In this document: piece after piece, positions 23,667 through 33,110 of the stretch
How the letters are laid out: every line of letters starts with the position of its first letter
How positions within the stretch are numbered: position 1 is the first letter of the stretch
Assembly: GCF_023065955.2 (NCBI RefSeq)
Contig: NW_026622874.1
Span: 80,312,917-80,376,916, forward strand
DNA from: Ursus arctos
Taxonomy: Eukaryota; Chordata; Mammalia; Carnivora; Ursidae
Length of the DNA: 64,000 nt
Reading direction: 5' to 3'
Program-made: the position numbers and the translations under genes
Notes under the pieces: model-generated
Told to the model about the DNA's origin: nothing
Database searches by the model: none
What the model saw: only the letters and a program-made list of their open reading frames with translations

Positions 23667-24586
23667 GGAAAAGAACTTTTGCTAACAAAAAGATACCTTA
23701 GAGAAAAATTAAATTAGAAACCAGAAAAAGATACAGGCGTCCCAGGAAACAAGAATATTTGAATGAAATCTTTGAATTATACTTTATCATTCAAACTCCA
23801 GCTAACTTTTATATGAAAATCAGGAACCAAACAGATTCTGAAATCTAGGTAGTCTTCATTATTTTAACTCAGCTATCTGAATTCAAAAACTGATAACAAA
23901 GAATGTTTTATTCATAACACGCACAACCAACCACAGATCAATATCCAGAATATTTGAAAAGCTAATTCCTACATAACAAAAAGAGAAAAGCAAATAGCCC
24001 AATGGCAAAACTAGAATTTTATGGAAGAAAAAAATCCTAGTGGTGAATAAAAACATGAAAAATGTTCAACCTCAATAATAATCATAAAAATTCACCTTAA
24101 GGCCACAAAGAGTAACCCTTTTACATTCATCAGGTTGCCAAAAAATTAAGCTTGGCAAGACCAGTTATTGGTGAAGATAGGAATTCTATGCAGTACTGGG
24201 ACAAGAACAATTGGTACAACTATTTTGAAAGATACTCTGCATTATCTTGCAAAACTCTACACGTTCATTCTTACAAACCAGAAATTCCAATACTAGAAAA
24301 TGTATATGCCCTATTGAAAATCTTGAACCTACACACCAGGAAACGTGTGAGAATGTCCGTTGCAGCATTGTTCAGAATAACAAAAAACTGGAAACAATTA
24401 TTCACCAAAAGCAGAATAAATAAATGGTGCTATACTTATATAATTACATAGTTTGAACATCCGGATTCTAATCCAAATGCATGGTTTCTGAATTTATAAC
24501 ATAACAGACCATTACTGATAACACATGGAGTTTTAAACAGCTCTTTTGAGATAACAATACTGTTTTGAAATGTCCCGGAAGTATTC

Positions 24587-24955
24587 CTATTCTTGCAACA
24601 AGTTCTCTAATGCTTCATGTTCCCCAGTGTATCTGTATTCCCAGATGTACTCAGTGATTTCATTTAGTGCATTCTCGCAGTATTTCACTATTTTGCTCCC
24701 AGACACTTGAGGAAGACACTTCCAGGAGGCACACGTGACTCCGGGTTTGCCTTCATAGGGAGAAACCTGTCTTCCTTCAGGTAAACAACTGCCAATAAAT
24801 ATTTTCAGTTGGCTCCTTTCAAACCTAGGGTCCTGGGTTAGAACCAACACATGGTTTGGAATTGTCATCTTGCTTTTGATTCTGTACTTGCTGTCTGTCA
24901 ATCCTTTGTAGAAACAGTGTCCCCAGTGAGGTGATGCTGGCTCACTGGTCTCAAT
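24587..24955 (-). CDS. Gene 2, main coding exon, unknown protein
   Basis: An open frame of 122 codons ends in TAG. Upstream in the same frame a TGA lies a few codons away, so the frame must be entered by splicing. An acceptor ending CTGCTCGAG (or the AG three codons downstream in GAG|ACC) fits phase 0, which matches the donor of the two-codon exon at 26502-26507. The protein has a hydrophobic core stretch (MTIPNHVLVLTQDP), KIFIGSCLP, several Cys residues and an acidic helical-looking tail ending EALENLLQE. There is no signal peptide or obvious membrane segment. Codon content and even amino-acid composition look coding rather than random. I do not recognise the family. It is not part of any repeat I can see. 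Confidence 0.6.
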   Translation of the reverse strand: METSEPASPHWGHCFYKGLTDSKYRIKSKMTIPNHVLVLTQDPRFERSQLKIFIGSCLPEGRQVSPYEGKPGVTCASWKCLPQVSGSKIVKYCENALNEITEYIWEYRYTGEHEALENLLQE

Positions 24956-25163
24956 CTCGAGCAGATACAGACTTCACACAGGAAGTACATGAGAGTTTCT
25001 CCCTTCTAACCTTCCCAGTTCTTCAAGTGTCACTTGAGTAGTTTACAACTGTGATGCACATTTCCTCCAACATGAGACACGCCACCAGAAAAAGACCTTG
25101 CTGGCACTGAAACACAAAACCACTAAATACAAAGAACTTGACTGCTGATCAGAAATTCTTCCA

Positions 25164-25358
25164 GGGACACCTGGGTGGCTCAGTCGGTTAAGCATCTGCC
25201 TTTGGCTCATGATCCAGTGAGTCATGATCCCAGTATCCTAGGACTGAGTCCCACACTGGGCTCCTTGCCCAGCGGGGAGCCTCTTTCTCCCTCTGCCTGA
25301 TTCTCTCTCTCTCTCTCTCTCTCATACACACACGCACAAATAAAATCTTTAAAAAAAA
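25164..25358 (+). mobile_element. Can-SINE 8 in the gene 2 intron
   Basis: Head GGGACACCTGGGTGGCTCAG, (CT)n tract and an AAATAAAATCTTT tail. A clear 11-bp target-site duplication (AAATTCTTCCA) flanks it at 25153-25163 and 25356-25366. Confidence 0.93.
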
Positions 25359-25371
25359 TTCTTCCATGGAA

Positions 25372-25684
25372 ACTTTTTTAAAGTTTTTTAAATTACAATT
25401 ACCTCACAGTTATATTCATTTCAGGTGTGCAATCTAGTGATTCAACACTTGTAGGCAACACCTGGTGCTCATCACAAATGCATGACTTAATCCCTATCAC
25501 CTATTGAACCCATCCCCCCAAACATCTCCCCTCTGATTACCAACAGGTTGTTCTCTATAGTAAAAAGGCTGTTTTCTTGGTTTGCCTCTTTTTTCTTCTC
25601 GCTGCTCATTTGTTTTATTTCATAAATTCCACAAATGACTAAAATCATATAGTATCTGTCTTTGACGGACTTATTTTGCTCCTC
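25372..25684 (-). mobile_element. L1 3'-end fragment in the gene 2 intron
   Basis: Reversed L1 3' UTR and ORF2 end (TTTCAGGTGTGCAATCTAGT, then CATATAGTATCTGTCTTTGA). Confidence 0.8.
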
Positions 25685-26501
25685 AAGGCAAATCTTGATC
25701 AGAACGGGGAAATGTGAAAAGTCGTAACGGGAAATGCCACAAAACAGTCAGGAGGTTTTGGCAGGGGGAGCTCGGACACACTATCACTCTGAATAAACTG
25801 GGGACCCAACAGGAAGACATGGACTTGACCTCGCACGTGAATACTCCACTATTCCAGCTACAGGAACTCTATTCTCATCTCTCCATCCCCTCCCCCCAGC
25901 CCCCACCTCCCAACAGGACTCAACCATGAGAAGCCACAATGATTTGAACTACCAGATGCCTCCAATGGACTTTTGGTTCCTAACAGCCTTCTAAACTGCC
26001 CCCTTTTCGCCTGAAAACAGTGAGCCTCTCTGATGCTCCCCAATGTGCCTAAGGGTTAGTCACTGCTTCTTTGTCCTACATTCTATTCTTCTTCCTTCCC
26101 AAACAAAACCAACTTCGGCTGATAAATCCCTCAGAGTTTCTACCTTTAAGGTTACAAAATGGAGGGCAGTTTGTGTTTCTACCTGGGTCTCAGGTTCCAG
26201 CAGAATTAGGGAAGTGGGACCCCAGCTCATTCTTTTAGGAAGTCCTGAGAGTCAGCAGTTAGTGCATTCAAGTCCCCACTGAAAGCGGCTCCCGTTCCTC
26301 TGAATTTGGCTCAGGATTTCTCCCCAGAAACAAGCCTGCATCTGTAACAAGCCAACCACAGCATCTCTGATGTGGTGTCGCAGGACCCCTCAAGCCACGG
26401 ATCCCTGAGTAAAACAGGTCTGTTCAAATACCCGCAGGGAAAATGAGGACTGAACCAGGGGAACAGCCCTCAAAATGCAAGCGACTGTGCTACTCACTTA
26501 C
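25685..26501. other. Intron of gene 2, no further feature seen
   Basis: Unique-looking sequence next to the first-exon donor. The mirror is 38535-39351. Confidence 0.5.
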
Positions 26502-26507
26502 CAGCAT
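26502..26507 (-). CDS. Gene 2, first coding exon (ATG CTG)
   Basis: On the minus strand the CpG-rich leader ends CAGGACATGCTG followed by GTAAGTGAG, close to an ideal donor. The ATG has G at -3. Only two codons are coded before the splice, in phase 0, joining to 24955. The intron would be about 1.55 kb and carries one SINE and one L1 3' fragment. The exon assignment is inference from the donor, the CpG-rich setting and phase. Confidence 0.5.
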
Positions 26508-26748
26508 GTCCTGGGAAGCCGCCCAGAGCCGCCCCCTCAGCACTCAGCCAACAAGGCAGCTTCTTCCTCTACCTCGGGAGGCGACAAGTTGCTGCAAAGG
26601 CCCCAGGGTCTTCCCAGGGTGGGGGCCGAACCTACTGAAATGGCAGCTTTGGCGCTCTATTCCCTGCAGCCAGAGAGGGGCCGGATCCCTGGGGGCCTTC
26701 CAGAGCCCTTCCTGCTCTGAGGCGCCTTGGGTCAGAAAAGGAAACGGC

Positions 26749-26764
26749 GCGCCCTCTGCTGGCC
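26749..26764 (-). promoter_or_regulatory. CTCF-like motif 1
   Basis: The minus strand reads GGCCAGCAGAGGGCGC, matching the established CTCF core CCAGCAGAGGGCGC. It lies just upstream of the gene 2 leader. Confidence 0.6.
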
Positions 26765-26813
26765 GTGGCTGCGCACGCAGAGAAACCGCCCCCTTCCTGT
26801 TGGAGGTGCGCGC

Positions 26814-26829
26814 GCGCCCTCTGCTGGCC
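26814..26829 (-). promoter_or_regulatory. CTCF-like motif 2
   Basis: The same 16-base core as motif 1, in the same orientation and 65 bp away, with further CG steps alongside (GCGCGC). The pair is unlikely to be chance. Confidence 0.6.
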
Positions 26830-26860
26830 TCCCTGGGAATCCCTGCAATGCTCAAAGTCA

Positions 26861-28224
26861 TGACCCCTCAGATGGAGGGACAGAGGGTGCTCTGTTCCAC
26901 CCAAGCCATCTCTCTCCATGATAGATCCTAGGGTTCGGCCCCACAATGCAAAAGGAGGGGTCCCCATCTTCCCAAGGGAAACGTCCTCTGCACAGCTCTG
27001 CCCCAGAGAGGTCGGAGGTTTGGGCTCAGGGAAATCTGACGCCCTGGATTCCCGCCTTCTCCAGTCCCAACGCTCAGAGTAGCTACCTAGACCTCCTCCC
27101 CCCTGGTCCATGGTCCACCTCCACACACCTAGACCAGCAACTGCTTTTCATCCTTCCAACTCCTCTTTGTCTCTGCTTTTCTCTACCCCCTCTCCCTCTC
27201 TTGGTTCCTCTCACTTTCCAGGATTTGCCCAATCCCCCCACCACCCACTCAGTGTCCCTCTCCCTGACAGTCTCTTTCTCTATCTCTCCCCAGGCCCTCA
27301 GGCCTTCTGCTCTGTGCAGCCCTGTCCAGGACCACCACAGAGGACCACCTCTCCTGTCTCCCCCTCTCTCCTGCCATCATTCGGCCCTGGCCCTGCGCAC
27401 AGGGCATGACAATCCCATTTACAAAGGCTGCTCAGGCTGACCTTGGCTGTAGCAGGGCAGTTACCCGCCTCTCCAGGGCAGAATGTGGACAGACAGACCT
27501 TGACACCTTGGCCCAGCCATGACCCCAAGGCTGCTGGAGGATGTCTGCTTCCACAACCTGGAGAGAAGGAGGGCTTTGCACGATCCAGGAGCTCTGGTGC
27601 AGAATGGACTGGAGTAAAGGACCTAAGAAGCAACAGACACATACACCCAACTCCTGCGTGGTGAGAGAGGAATGGGTCTCCTGTCACTGGCCTCTTCCCT
27701 GCCCATCCCTCAACATGGAAACTGTGGAGGATTATGGGGCATCAGGGGTCTTACCAAGAACACTGCCACCATCAGCGACCCTCAGAGCCCACCCGCTGTT
27801 GCGAGGCAGCTGGTGAGGTGAAACCAGTGCACAAAACCTGGATTAATGCAGGGCCTCCTCACCGGTCTCCCGGGGCCACTACTGACCCTTCATACATTCC
27901 TCACCATCACAACAGACCACTGCCTGGGGACAGACACCTATCCTGCTGATCACCACACACCCCCAAAACAAGCAGACACCATGTACTCAAGGGTATCTAT
28001 CACCAGAGTTAATACAACCACCAACAGATCTAAATACAGGGTGTGTCCACCTGCCCAGAAGGACTGCTTGGGCCCCTTGCAGTAAAGATGCCACAAAGGG
28101 TAATCTTGCTACTATCCTCCATCACCACCACTGCTGCCAGTTTGTTTCTGTGTGTACAGGATTCACACTGTGCTCTTGGAGGGAATGACTGTAGGTCCTC
28201 GTGAAGGCAGACGCTGACACACAG
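26861..28224. other. Spacer between gene 1 end and gene 2 promoter
   Basis: CT-rich on the plus strand around 27150-27370, with long frames on both strands but no splice logic or family resemblance. Some of it may be upstream regulatory sequence of gene 2. The mirror is 36812-38175. Confidence 0.45.
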
Positions 28225-28240
28225 ACAGAACCGTGAAAGG

Positions 28241-28246
28241 TTTATT
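28241..28246 (-). terminator. Poly(A) signal of gene 1 (left copy)
   Basis: Canonical AATAAA on the minus strand about 300 nt downstream of the terminal-exon stop, followed by a TG-rich stretch (TTCTGTCTGTGTGTCAG) of the type found downstream of cleavage sites. The expected transcript end is near 28225. Confidence 0.6.
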
Positions 28247-28549
28247 GGGGGGATACGAGGAGAGACAGAGCACAGGGGACAGGATGGGCAGGGAAGGCAT
28301 TCAGACCATTAGGCTCATCTGACACCTTTACAACATATATACTCTGCATAGCCTGGTTGTTACCGCTCAGGGAGATCTTCAAACTTCAAACTGACTGTCC
28401 TGTAAGTCAAACAGATTTTGGATTATTTCAATGGGATCTTATGTTCTGCCATATGCAATTTGCCTCCTATAGTATATCTGAGGCCTTGGATGAACACCTG
28501 AGTGTGTGGCTGCCTCTGTGAGTCTATATGTAATAGAAAATAATTGTCT

Positions 28550-28621
28550 TCACATCTCAGACATCAATGTCTGAATGTACCCATTCTCAAAAGTATCTTT
28601 TATTTCCTTCTTGGCTAGGAC
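28550..28621 (-). CDS. Gene 1, terminal coding exon
   Basis: A strong acceptor (CCTTTTTTTCTATTAAATTTCAG, here cited as its last bases AAATTTCAG after a T-rich tract) is followed by 23 open codons and TGA. The phase is 0, matching the end of the 117-nt exon. The encoded tail is charged and hydrophilic (AKKEIKDTFENGY, then LMSEM). About 300 nt of 3' UTR separate the stop from the AATAAA at 28246-28241. There are no other obvious exons between 28622 and 30264, although some could be missed by eye. Confidence 0.55.
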   Translation of the reverse strand, partial: VLAKKEIKDTFENGYIQTLMSEM

Positions 28622-28816
28622 CTGAAATTTAATAGAAAAAAAGGAGGTCATTTCTTTGTTGTTGAAATGAGGATCGCTGCTATCTGGGCTGAGATGTTCT
28701 ACTCCAAGTGAAATTTCAAGGTCTTAAATGAACACCTTTTGATGATCATCTGCATGGAGCTATTTTTTTAAACAGTGAGTAGGGTGAGTGGCCAAAATCC
28801 CAGATATTTGGCACAT

Positions 28817-29044
28817 TCTTTTTTTTTTTTTTTTTGAAACAGAGAGAAAAAAACAAAGACAGAGAAAGGGTAAACTTGTGAGCGAACAGGGAAGGCGGAA
28901 AAGGAGAGGGAGAGAGAGAAACCCTAAGGGTCTCCACACTCAGCGTCAAACCCGACCTGGGACTCAATCTCAGAACCTTGAGATCACAGCCTCAGCGGAA
29001 ATCAAGAGTCCAATGTTTAACCGCCTGAGCCACCCAGGGGCCCC
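28817..29044 (-). mobile_element. Can-SINE 9, older variant, in a gene 1 intron
   Basis: A poly-T tail is at the left and the head (GAGCCACCCAGGGGCCCC) at the right. ATTCTT occurs on both flanks. It is more diverged than the other SINEs. Confidence 0.85.
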
Positions 29045-30264
29045 TGCAGATTCTTTATGTACTTCAACTCCTGTGCCTCTAATGACCTCAGAAACCAATA
29101 TGCTCCCGGTTTCAAAGAAAACAAAGCTGAGGTTCTGAGTAGGCCCCACGGAGAGCTGGCATTCGGGCTGAGACATCAGCAACACAGGCAAATCCGCAGG
29201 ATACTGTGGCAGAAGTTCTGGGAGATGCAAAGCTACAGGCAGGGAGGGGACTCAGATGCAGAGGGTGGTGACAGGGCTCGAGCTAGGGCGGCTCCTGGTC
29301 AACCCCGAATTCCCCACTAAGAGCCTCACTCAGGCTGAAGCCAAGGCAGCAGCTCTCTGATCTCAGTCCTGTCTTCACTTTCTCACACGGGGGCACACAA
29401 ACTGAGGCAGACAAGAATCCCCAAAGAACCAAGTTAAATTTCCCACATCTCCACGGCATTCTTTCACACAGTTCAGAACTTTCAAAAATTTAGGGAAACA
29501 ATAACCTTTATAGATTATGAATGAACAGCTTTATGCCAACAATGACATTTTCACCCAAATAACTGCATTATTCACACTGTGTGACAGACACACGCAGCAA
29601 CTCGGTGTGGACCTCACTCTGCCTTCACACTCACTGCTTAAGCTGCTGGCCTGCCAGGAATGGCCTCCGCTCTACCTGAGAGAGACCATCCACTCCCCTG
29701 AGCACCTCCATCCTGCTTCTCATCCACAGTCTCCTGTTTCTGTGTGACCCACGGCTCCCTCTCCTGTCCTTCAGATACATCGCTGGTGCTTCCCTTATAA
29801 GGAACACAACGTCTGTGTGGTTTAATGAACGTGTCCCTCCCTTCTCTCAGACACCCTAAATTCCTAACGTTAAGAATAGACCTCATTCCTTCCAGAGCGC
29901 AGGATATGGTCTCTGTACAACATCCGTGCGCACACCTGCTGTGCCGAGCTCTCGGAGAAGAGAGGCTCTCCTTCACCGCAAAGGGACCTGCCAACCACCT
30001 GAGTAGGAGTGAAAGATGAAGTCCATCAAATGGATCTCCTGAGCAACTTGGAGAAAGTGATCACGTCCTCAGCAACATTCACTCCCCCACGACATGAGAC
30101 GCCTGCACGCAGGACCGCTATTCCTCATGGGGGACGCACCAGCGTCTATCTCTGACCCACGCCACAGAAAAGAAAGAGGACGAGCCCATAGGAAGTGACT
30201 GAGCCACATTCCCACAAAACCTCCACACCTGCCTCCAGCATCTGCCACTGTCTCTCATTCTCAC
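29045..30264. other. Putative intron of gene 1, no exon assigned
   Basis: A frame of 118 codons on the minus strand (29638-29994) is open but has no convincing splice borders. An extra exon cannot be excluded. The mirror is 34772-35991. Confidence 0.4.
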
Positions 30265-30381
30265 CTCCCTGAGCCGACAAGAGGGCTTCCCCCAAGTATC
30301 CACAGGTTGCAGAGGATGGGGCAGACCCCAACCATAATGATGAATCAAGGGACCACAGCCCTGCTTCACTGGTTTACGTAA
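30265..30381 (-). CDS. Gene 1, 117-nt coding exon
   Basis: Donor G|GTGAGA is good. The acceptor (CATTTTATTAG) is weaker, with a possible branch site GCTGAC just upstream. With these sites the exon is exactly 39 codons in phase 0 at both ends, open, and compatible with the 83-nt exon before it and the terminal exon after it. The product contains CGPLIHHYGWGLPHPLQP. A shorter exon starting at CAG GGC is possible. The family is not recognised. Confidence 0.45.
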
Positions 30382-30870
30382 CTAATAAAATGTCAGCTCA
30401 AACTCAACACACTGCACATGAAGTGAGAGGTGTTTCATCCCTCCAGGAACAACAAATGTGGACTCTGGACATGCACAACAGTAAGAAATACATGTCTACC
30501 ATTGTGCAATAGAGACACTTCCTTCATACCAATGGCACCTGCCCCACTGCTCAGTGTATGGAAATAGTTAAGCACAAAGCATGTATGACGTGAGAACTTC
30601 AGGATGTTACAGTGTCTCAGCCGGGTTTCCCATGCAATGTCAAGACCTCAGCACAAGTCTGCCTTTGATCCACCCAAACATCCCTAAGGTGACGATCTGG
30701 AAACACAGAAGCCTGTAGGCTCTGGCATAAAGACATGGCATTTGAAAGATAAACGGCACCACACACAGATCCCAAGATATACCCAACAGATATAAGGCCA
30801 CACACGGTGCTGCCCAGACAGGAACAGGATTCCAGAAATAGTTACAACGGGAAACAGCCACCGTATTTAC

Positions 30871-30953
30871 CTTGTCCATCTCTGGGACCTCCTTGGGAGC
30901 GGTGCCACTGTTGTCCCCTTGAGCGCCACAGGCTTCTGAATGGGACCAAGGCC
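30871..30953 (-). CDS. Gene 1, 83-nt coding exon, copy A
   Basis: The exon is bounded by acceptor TCTCTTCTAG and donor GTAAAT on the minus strand. It takes one base from the previous exon and ends in phase 0, so 154 + 83 nt form a 79-codon cassette that is neutral to the reading frame. The product is acidic and polar, beginning GPWSHSEACGAQGDN and ending PEMDK. The sister exon at 33292-33374 has the same length, splice sites and frame, with nine amino-acid differences. The family is not recognised. Confidence 0.62.
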
Positions 30954-31539
30954 CTAGAAGAGACAGAGGTGGATTAAGACGGGTGTTGACCACGCAAGAT
31001 TCAAGCCAAGCTTCTACACCTGCCCCAGGCTGTTTTACTCTCCCACTCTCAGGTCCATCCACATGCAGAGCGTTTCTCAAAGGTCTCCACTGACCACTGT
31101 GGACAAAGGAGAGACCACTCCCTCACCCTTGACGATATGACAACTCTGCACAATAGAGATGATTTCATAACTAATCAATAACGCTAGACAACTGCGGCCC
31201 CCACACGTGTAAGTGATGTGAAGACTGTGCTCCATTAAGCCAAGAGCCCAAAACATCATGTCTGTGCAGTGCACCTGGGCAATGCTTTTATGTCTGTCTA
31301 TTGCACATTGTCACACTTCTCAATGGCAGACCCCTGCTGCCCAGTTCTATATGGAGAAACAAGACAGTCCACGAAATGGATGTCCACAGAAAGTTGAGGA
31401 ATGTTCCTGTGTCCTCACTCAGGCTGATCCTTGCATTGCAAAGCCTCGTGGCACCTCCTCTATATCTTCTCCAACGACACAAGTAGTCACATGATGAATA
31501 CGCGCTACAACTCACATCATGCAATCCAGATCATCTTAC

Positions 31540-31693
31540 CACATGGTGGAGGAACGAAGGGCGAGCGAGGCCCGCATGTCGACCAAGGTGGAGGAGGCTG
31601 AGGTGGCACAGAGCCAATGAAGCCTGGTAATGTTTGGCCCGTATGGGAGGACATGCAGGTTGGCCAAGGAAACCTTCTCACATCTGGACCCAC
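31540..31693 (-). CDS. Gene 1, proline-rich 154-nt coding exon (unit A)
   Basis: Read on the minus strand, the exon follows a clean acceptor (CCTGTCTGTCTGCAG) and ends at the donor G|GTAAGA. It starts in phase 0, is open throughout and ends with one base of a split codon, which the next exon (30871-30953) completes exactly as Gly. The 51 complete codons are rich in Pro, Cys, Ser and Thr, with the run PPQPPPPW near the middle and FVPPPC at the end. I do not recognise the family. No mirror is present, because in the right contig this position is lost in the gap. Coding status is inferred from splice sites and phase. Confidence 0.6.
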
Positions 31694-33110
31694 CTGCAGA
31701 CAGACAGGAAAATAGTTTGGTGAGACAGACAGAAGTTGTAACACCAAGAGATGAAACCCAAAGAAAGAGCTCTCAGCATCTGCCTCCTTCTCCGAAACCA
31801 CGTTCCAGCAGAGCCGCATCCGTGCTAGAGCACTTGACCCCTCCCCACTGCTGCCAACTATAACAAGGGGGGAGAGGGGAATGGATATTACAGGAATAAC
31901 CTACTGTCACCAAACATCACTAACCATGTCTGCCAATGGTCACTAGCAAGAAGTAGCATCTTCAAAGATGAAAAAGGAGCATGGCAAACTAGTGAAGGCA
32001 GGACACTCCAGACACGGAGGCATCGGGATCCTGGACAACACTTCATCTTTCCTCCTCAACCACACAGAATATTTTGGTTTGTTAACAAGAGAGAGAATGT
32101 GATGAAACTGCCCTTTCTTCTCAGGAATCCGAGCCACTCGAGGTGAATCCTTTGCCTGCAAGCCCCTGACTGTCCCCACGCTGCCTCACTTCCTGACACA
32201 AGGGTCTTCTGCTCTCTGCAGTTTCTGGCCATGGCCACAAACACACTTGAGGAATTAGGGGCCTGTGATCTGACAGGGGAATTGGAAAAGTGTTTTCCAA
32301 AAGGAACGTGATACCAATAACCCTTCTATAACTCAGCAGCTGTGCTTATCTTAAAACACAGTCACTCGGACATTTCAGCACACTGAGTTGCAGAGTAATT
32401 TTGTCCAATAGGAAATTAAGATGGGAAGCATAAGTTAGAGAAGCCACAAAACTGTATATGCTTTCCGATGGAAAACTCGAGAACGTGTGATGAGAGAAGA
32501 AACCTGCTCTCACTGTGACTTCGGACCAAACGACCTGCTCCTAGAAGCCCAACCGAAGGGCTTGTGGGGCACCGGTCATGCAGATAATCGCTAACATCCC
32601 CCCTTCAGAAAGTGTGTGTCACAGTGTGTTTTGCGACATGACACTAACAGCTTTGATCATGCAAAATAGTTGTGGAAAGGGTACAAGGAGAGGGATTCTG
32701 TATAGCACGTTTACCAGCAGAAGTAAAACAGGGATGACTTACGAAACATGGCCTATCTAAGCACATTCCAAACCGCAAAGCAGATAATAAAAAATGCACG
32801 GAGAGCTTCCCCTAGTTTCCAGTCGTGAGGATGACCACAGACCTTGTCACAGGTTAATCATCTAACCGCAATATGAACACAATACGTATCGCACCTGTAC
32901 ATACCCCAGTGGGAATCAGGCAGCCCAGAGACGTCAGTGTACAGTGAGCTGTCAGCTTCCTTGAGTTATTTCCCCCACGTGCGCTATGGGTGAGCAGGGG
33001 TACACAAACACACACACACACACACAAACACACACAAGACACACACACAGTGAGTGTTCTGCCATCCTTCACCTCTAACCACGTGTGGCTTTGGGAGAGG
33101 CCCCCAAAGA
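31694..33110. other. Intron within tandem unit A
   Basis: No exon was found on the minus strand. It contains an imperfect (CA)n tract at about 33003-33049. It has no counterpart in the right contig, so it is the only long single-copy stretch in the window. Confidence 0.5.

Larger units (their letters stand above)
22640..24480 (+). mobile_element. Old L1 fragment (ORF2 3' part), split by two SINEs
   Basis: Diverged L1 sequence reads through both SINE insertions: first the polymerase-distal part (LDTEEQRPIDSQDASEEK-type degraded frame near 22770-22830), later sequence near 24150-24430 resembling the L1 C-terminal region. The family is old, so its boundaries are approximate. Confidence 0.65.
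26508..26860 (-). promoter_or_regulatory. CpG-rich promoter region of gene 2
   Basis: This is the only clearly CpG-dense stretch in the arm, with many GCGC and CGCC steps, a GC box (GGGGGCGG on the minus strand at 26529-26536) and no obvious TATA box. It ends at the ATG of gene 2. Long frames on both strands here are a by-product of GC content. The transcription start cannot be fixed by eye. Confidence 0.5.
1036..31012. repeat. Left arm of a ~30-kb near-perfect inverted repeat
   Basis: This arm is the reverse complement of 34024-64000. Landmarks spread over the whole arm (ACSM exon, L1 open frames, (CA)n tract, ERV, SINEs, gene 1 and gene 2 exons) all satisfy x + x' = 65036, so no net indel separates the arms over 29,977 bp. 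Base differences found: 3960 T versus G in the right arm (same sense), 17857 T versus C, and 17860 T versus G. I did not compare every non-coding base, so more may exist. The outer end is set only by the window edge on the other side, and the inner end by the assembly gap. A true palindrome or an assembly duplication both fit. Confidence 0.97.
30690..33110 (-). repeat. Tandem unit A (2.42 kb) of the central duplication
   Basis: The 30690-31398 part aligns in direct orientation with 33111-33823 at an offset of 2421-2425 bp. The unit holds the 83-nt exon (30871-30953), the 154-nt exon (31540-31693) and about 1.6 kb of upstream intron. I counted about 23 substitutions and one 3-bp indel in about 337 aligned intronic bases. 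The homology fades just below 30690, so the 117-nt downstream exon is outside the unit. Confidence 0.85.

Noticed and set aside
26443..27126. Long overlapping frames on both strands (162 and 164 codons)
   Set aside because: They overlap in antisense within GC-rich promoter DNA, lack splice or family support and contain CTCF motifs. Open frames here follow from few AT-rich stop codons.
27298..27687. A 129-codon minus-strand frame between gene 1 and gene 2
   Set aside because: Downstream of the gene 1 poly(A) signal, with no credible borders or similarity. It could be re-opened if transcripts are found.
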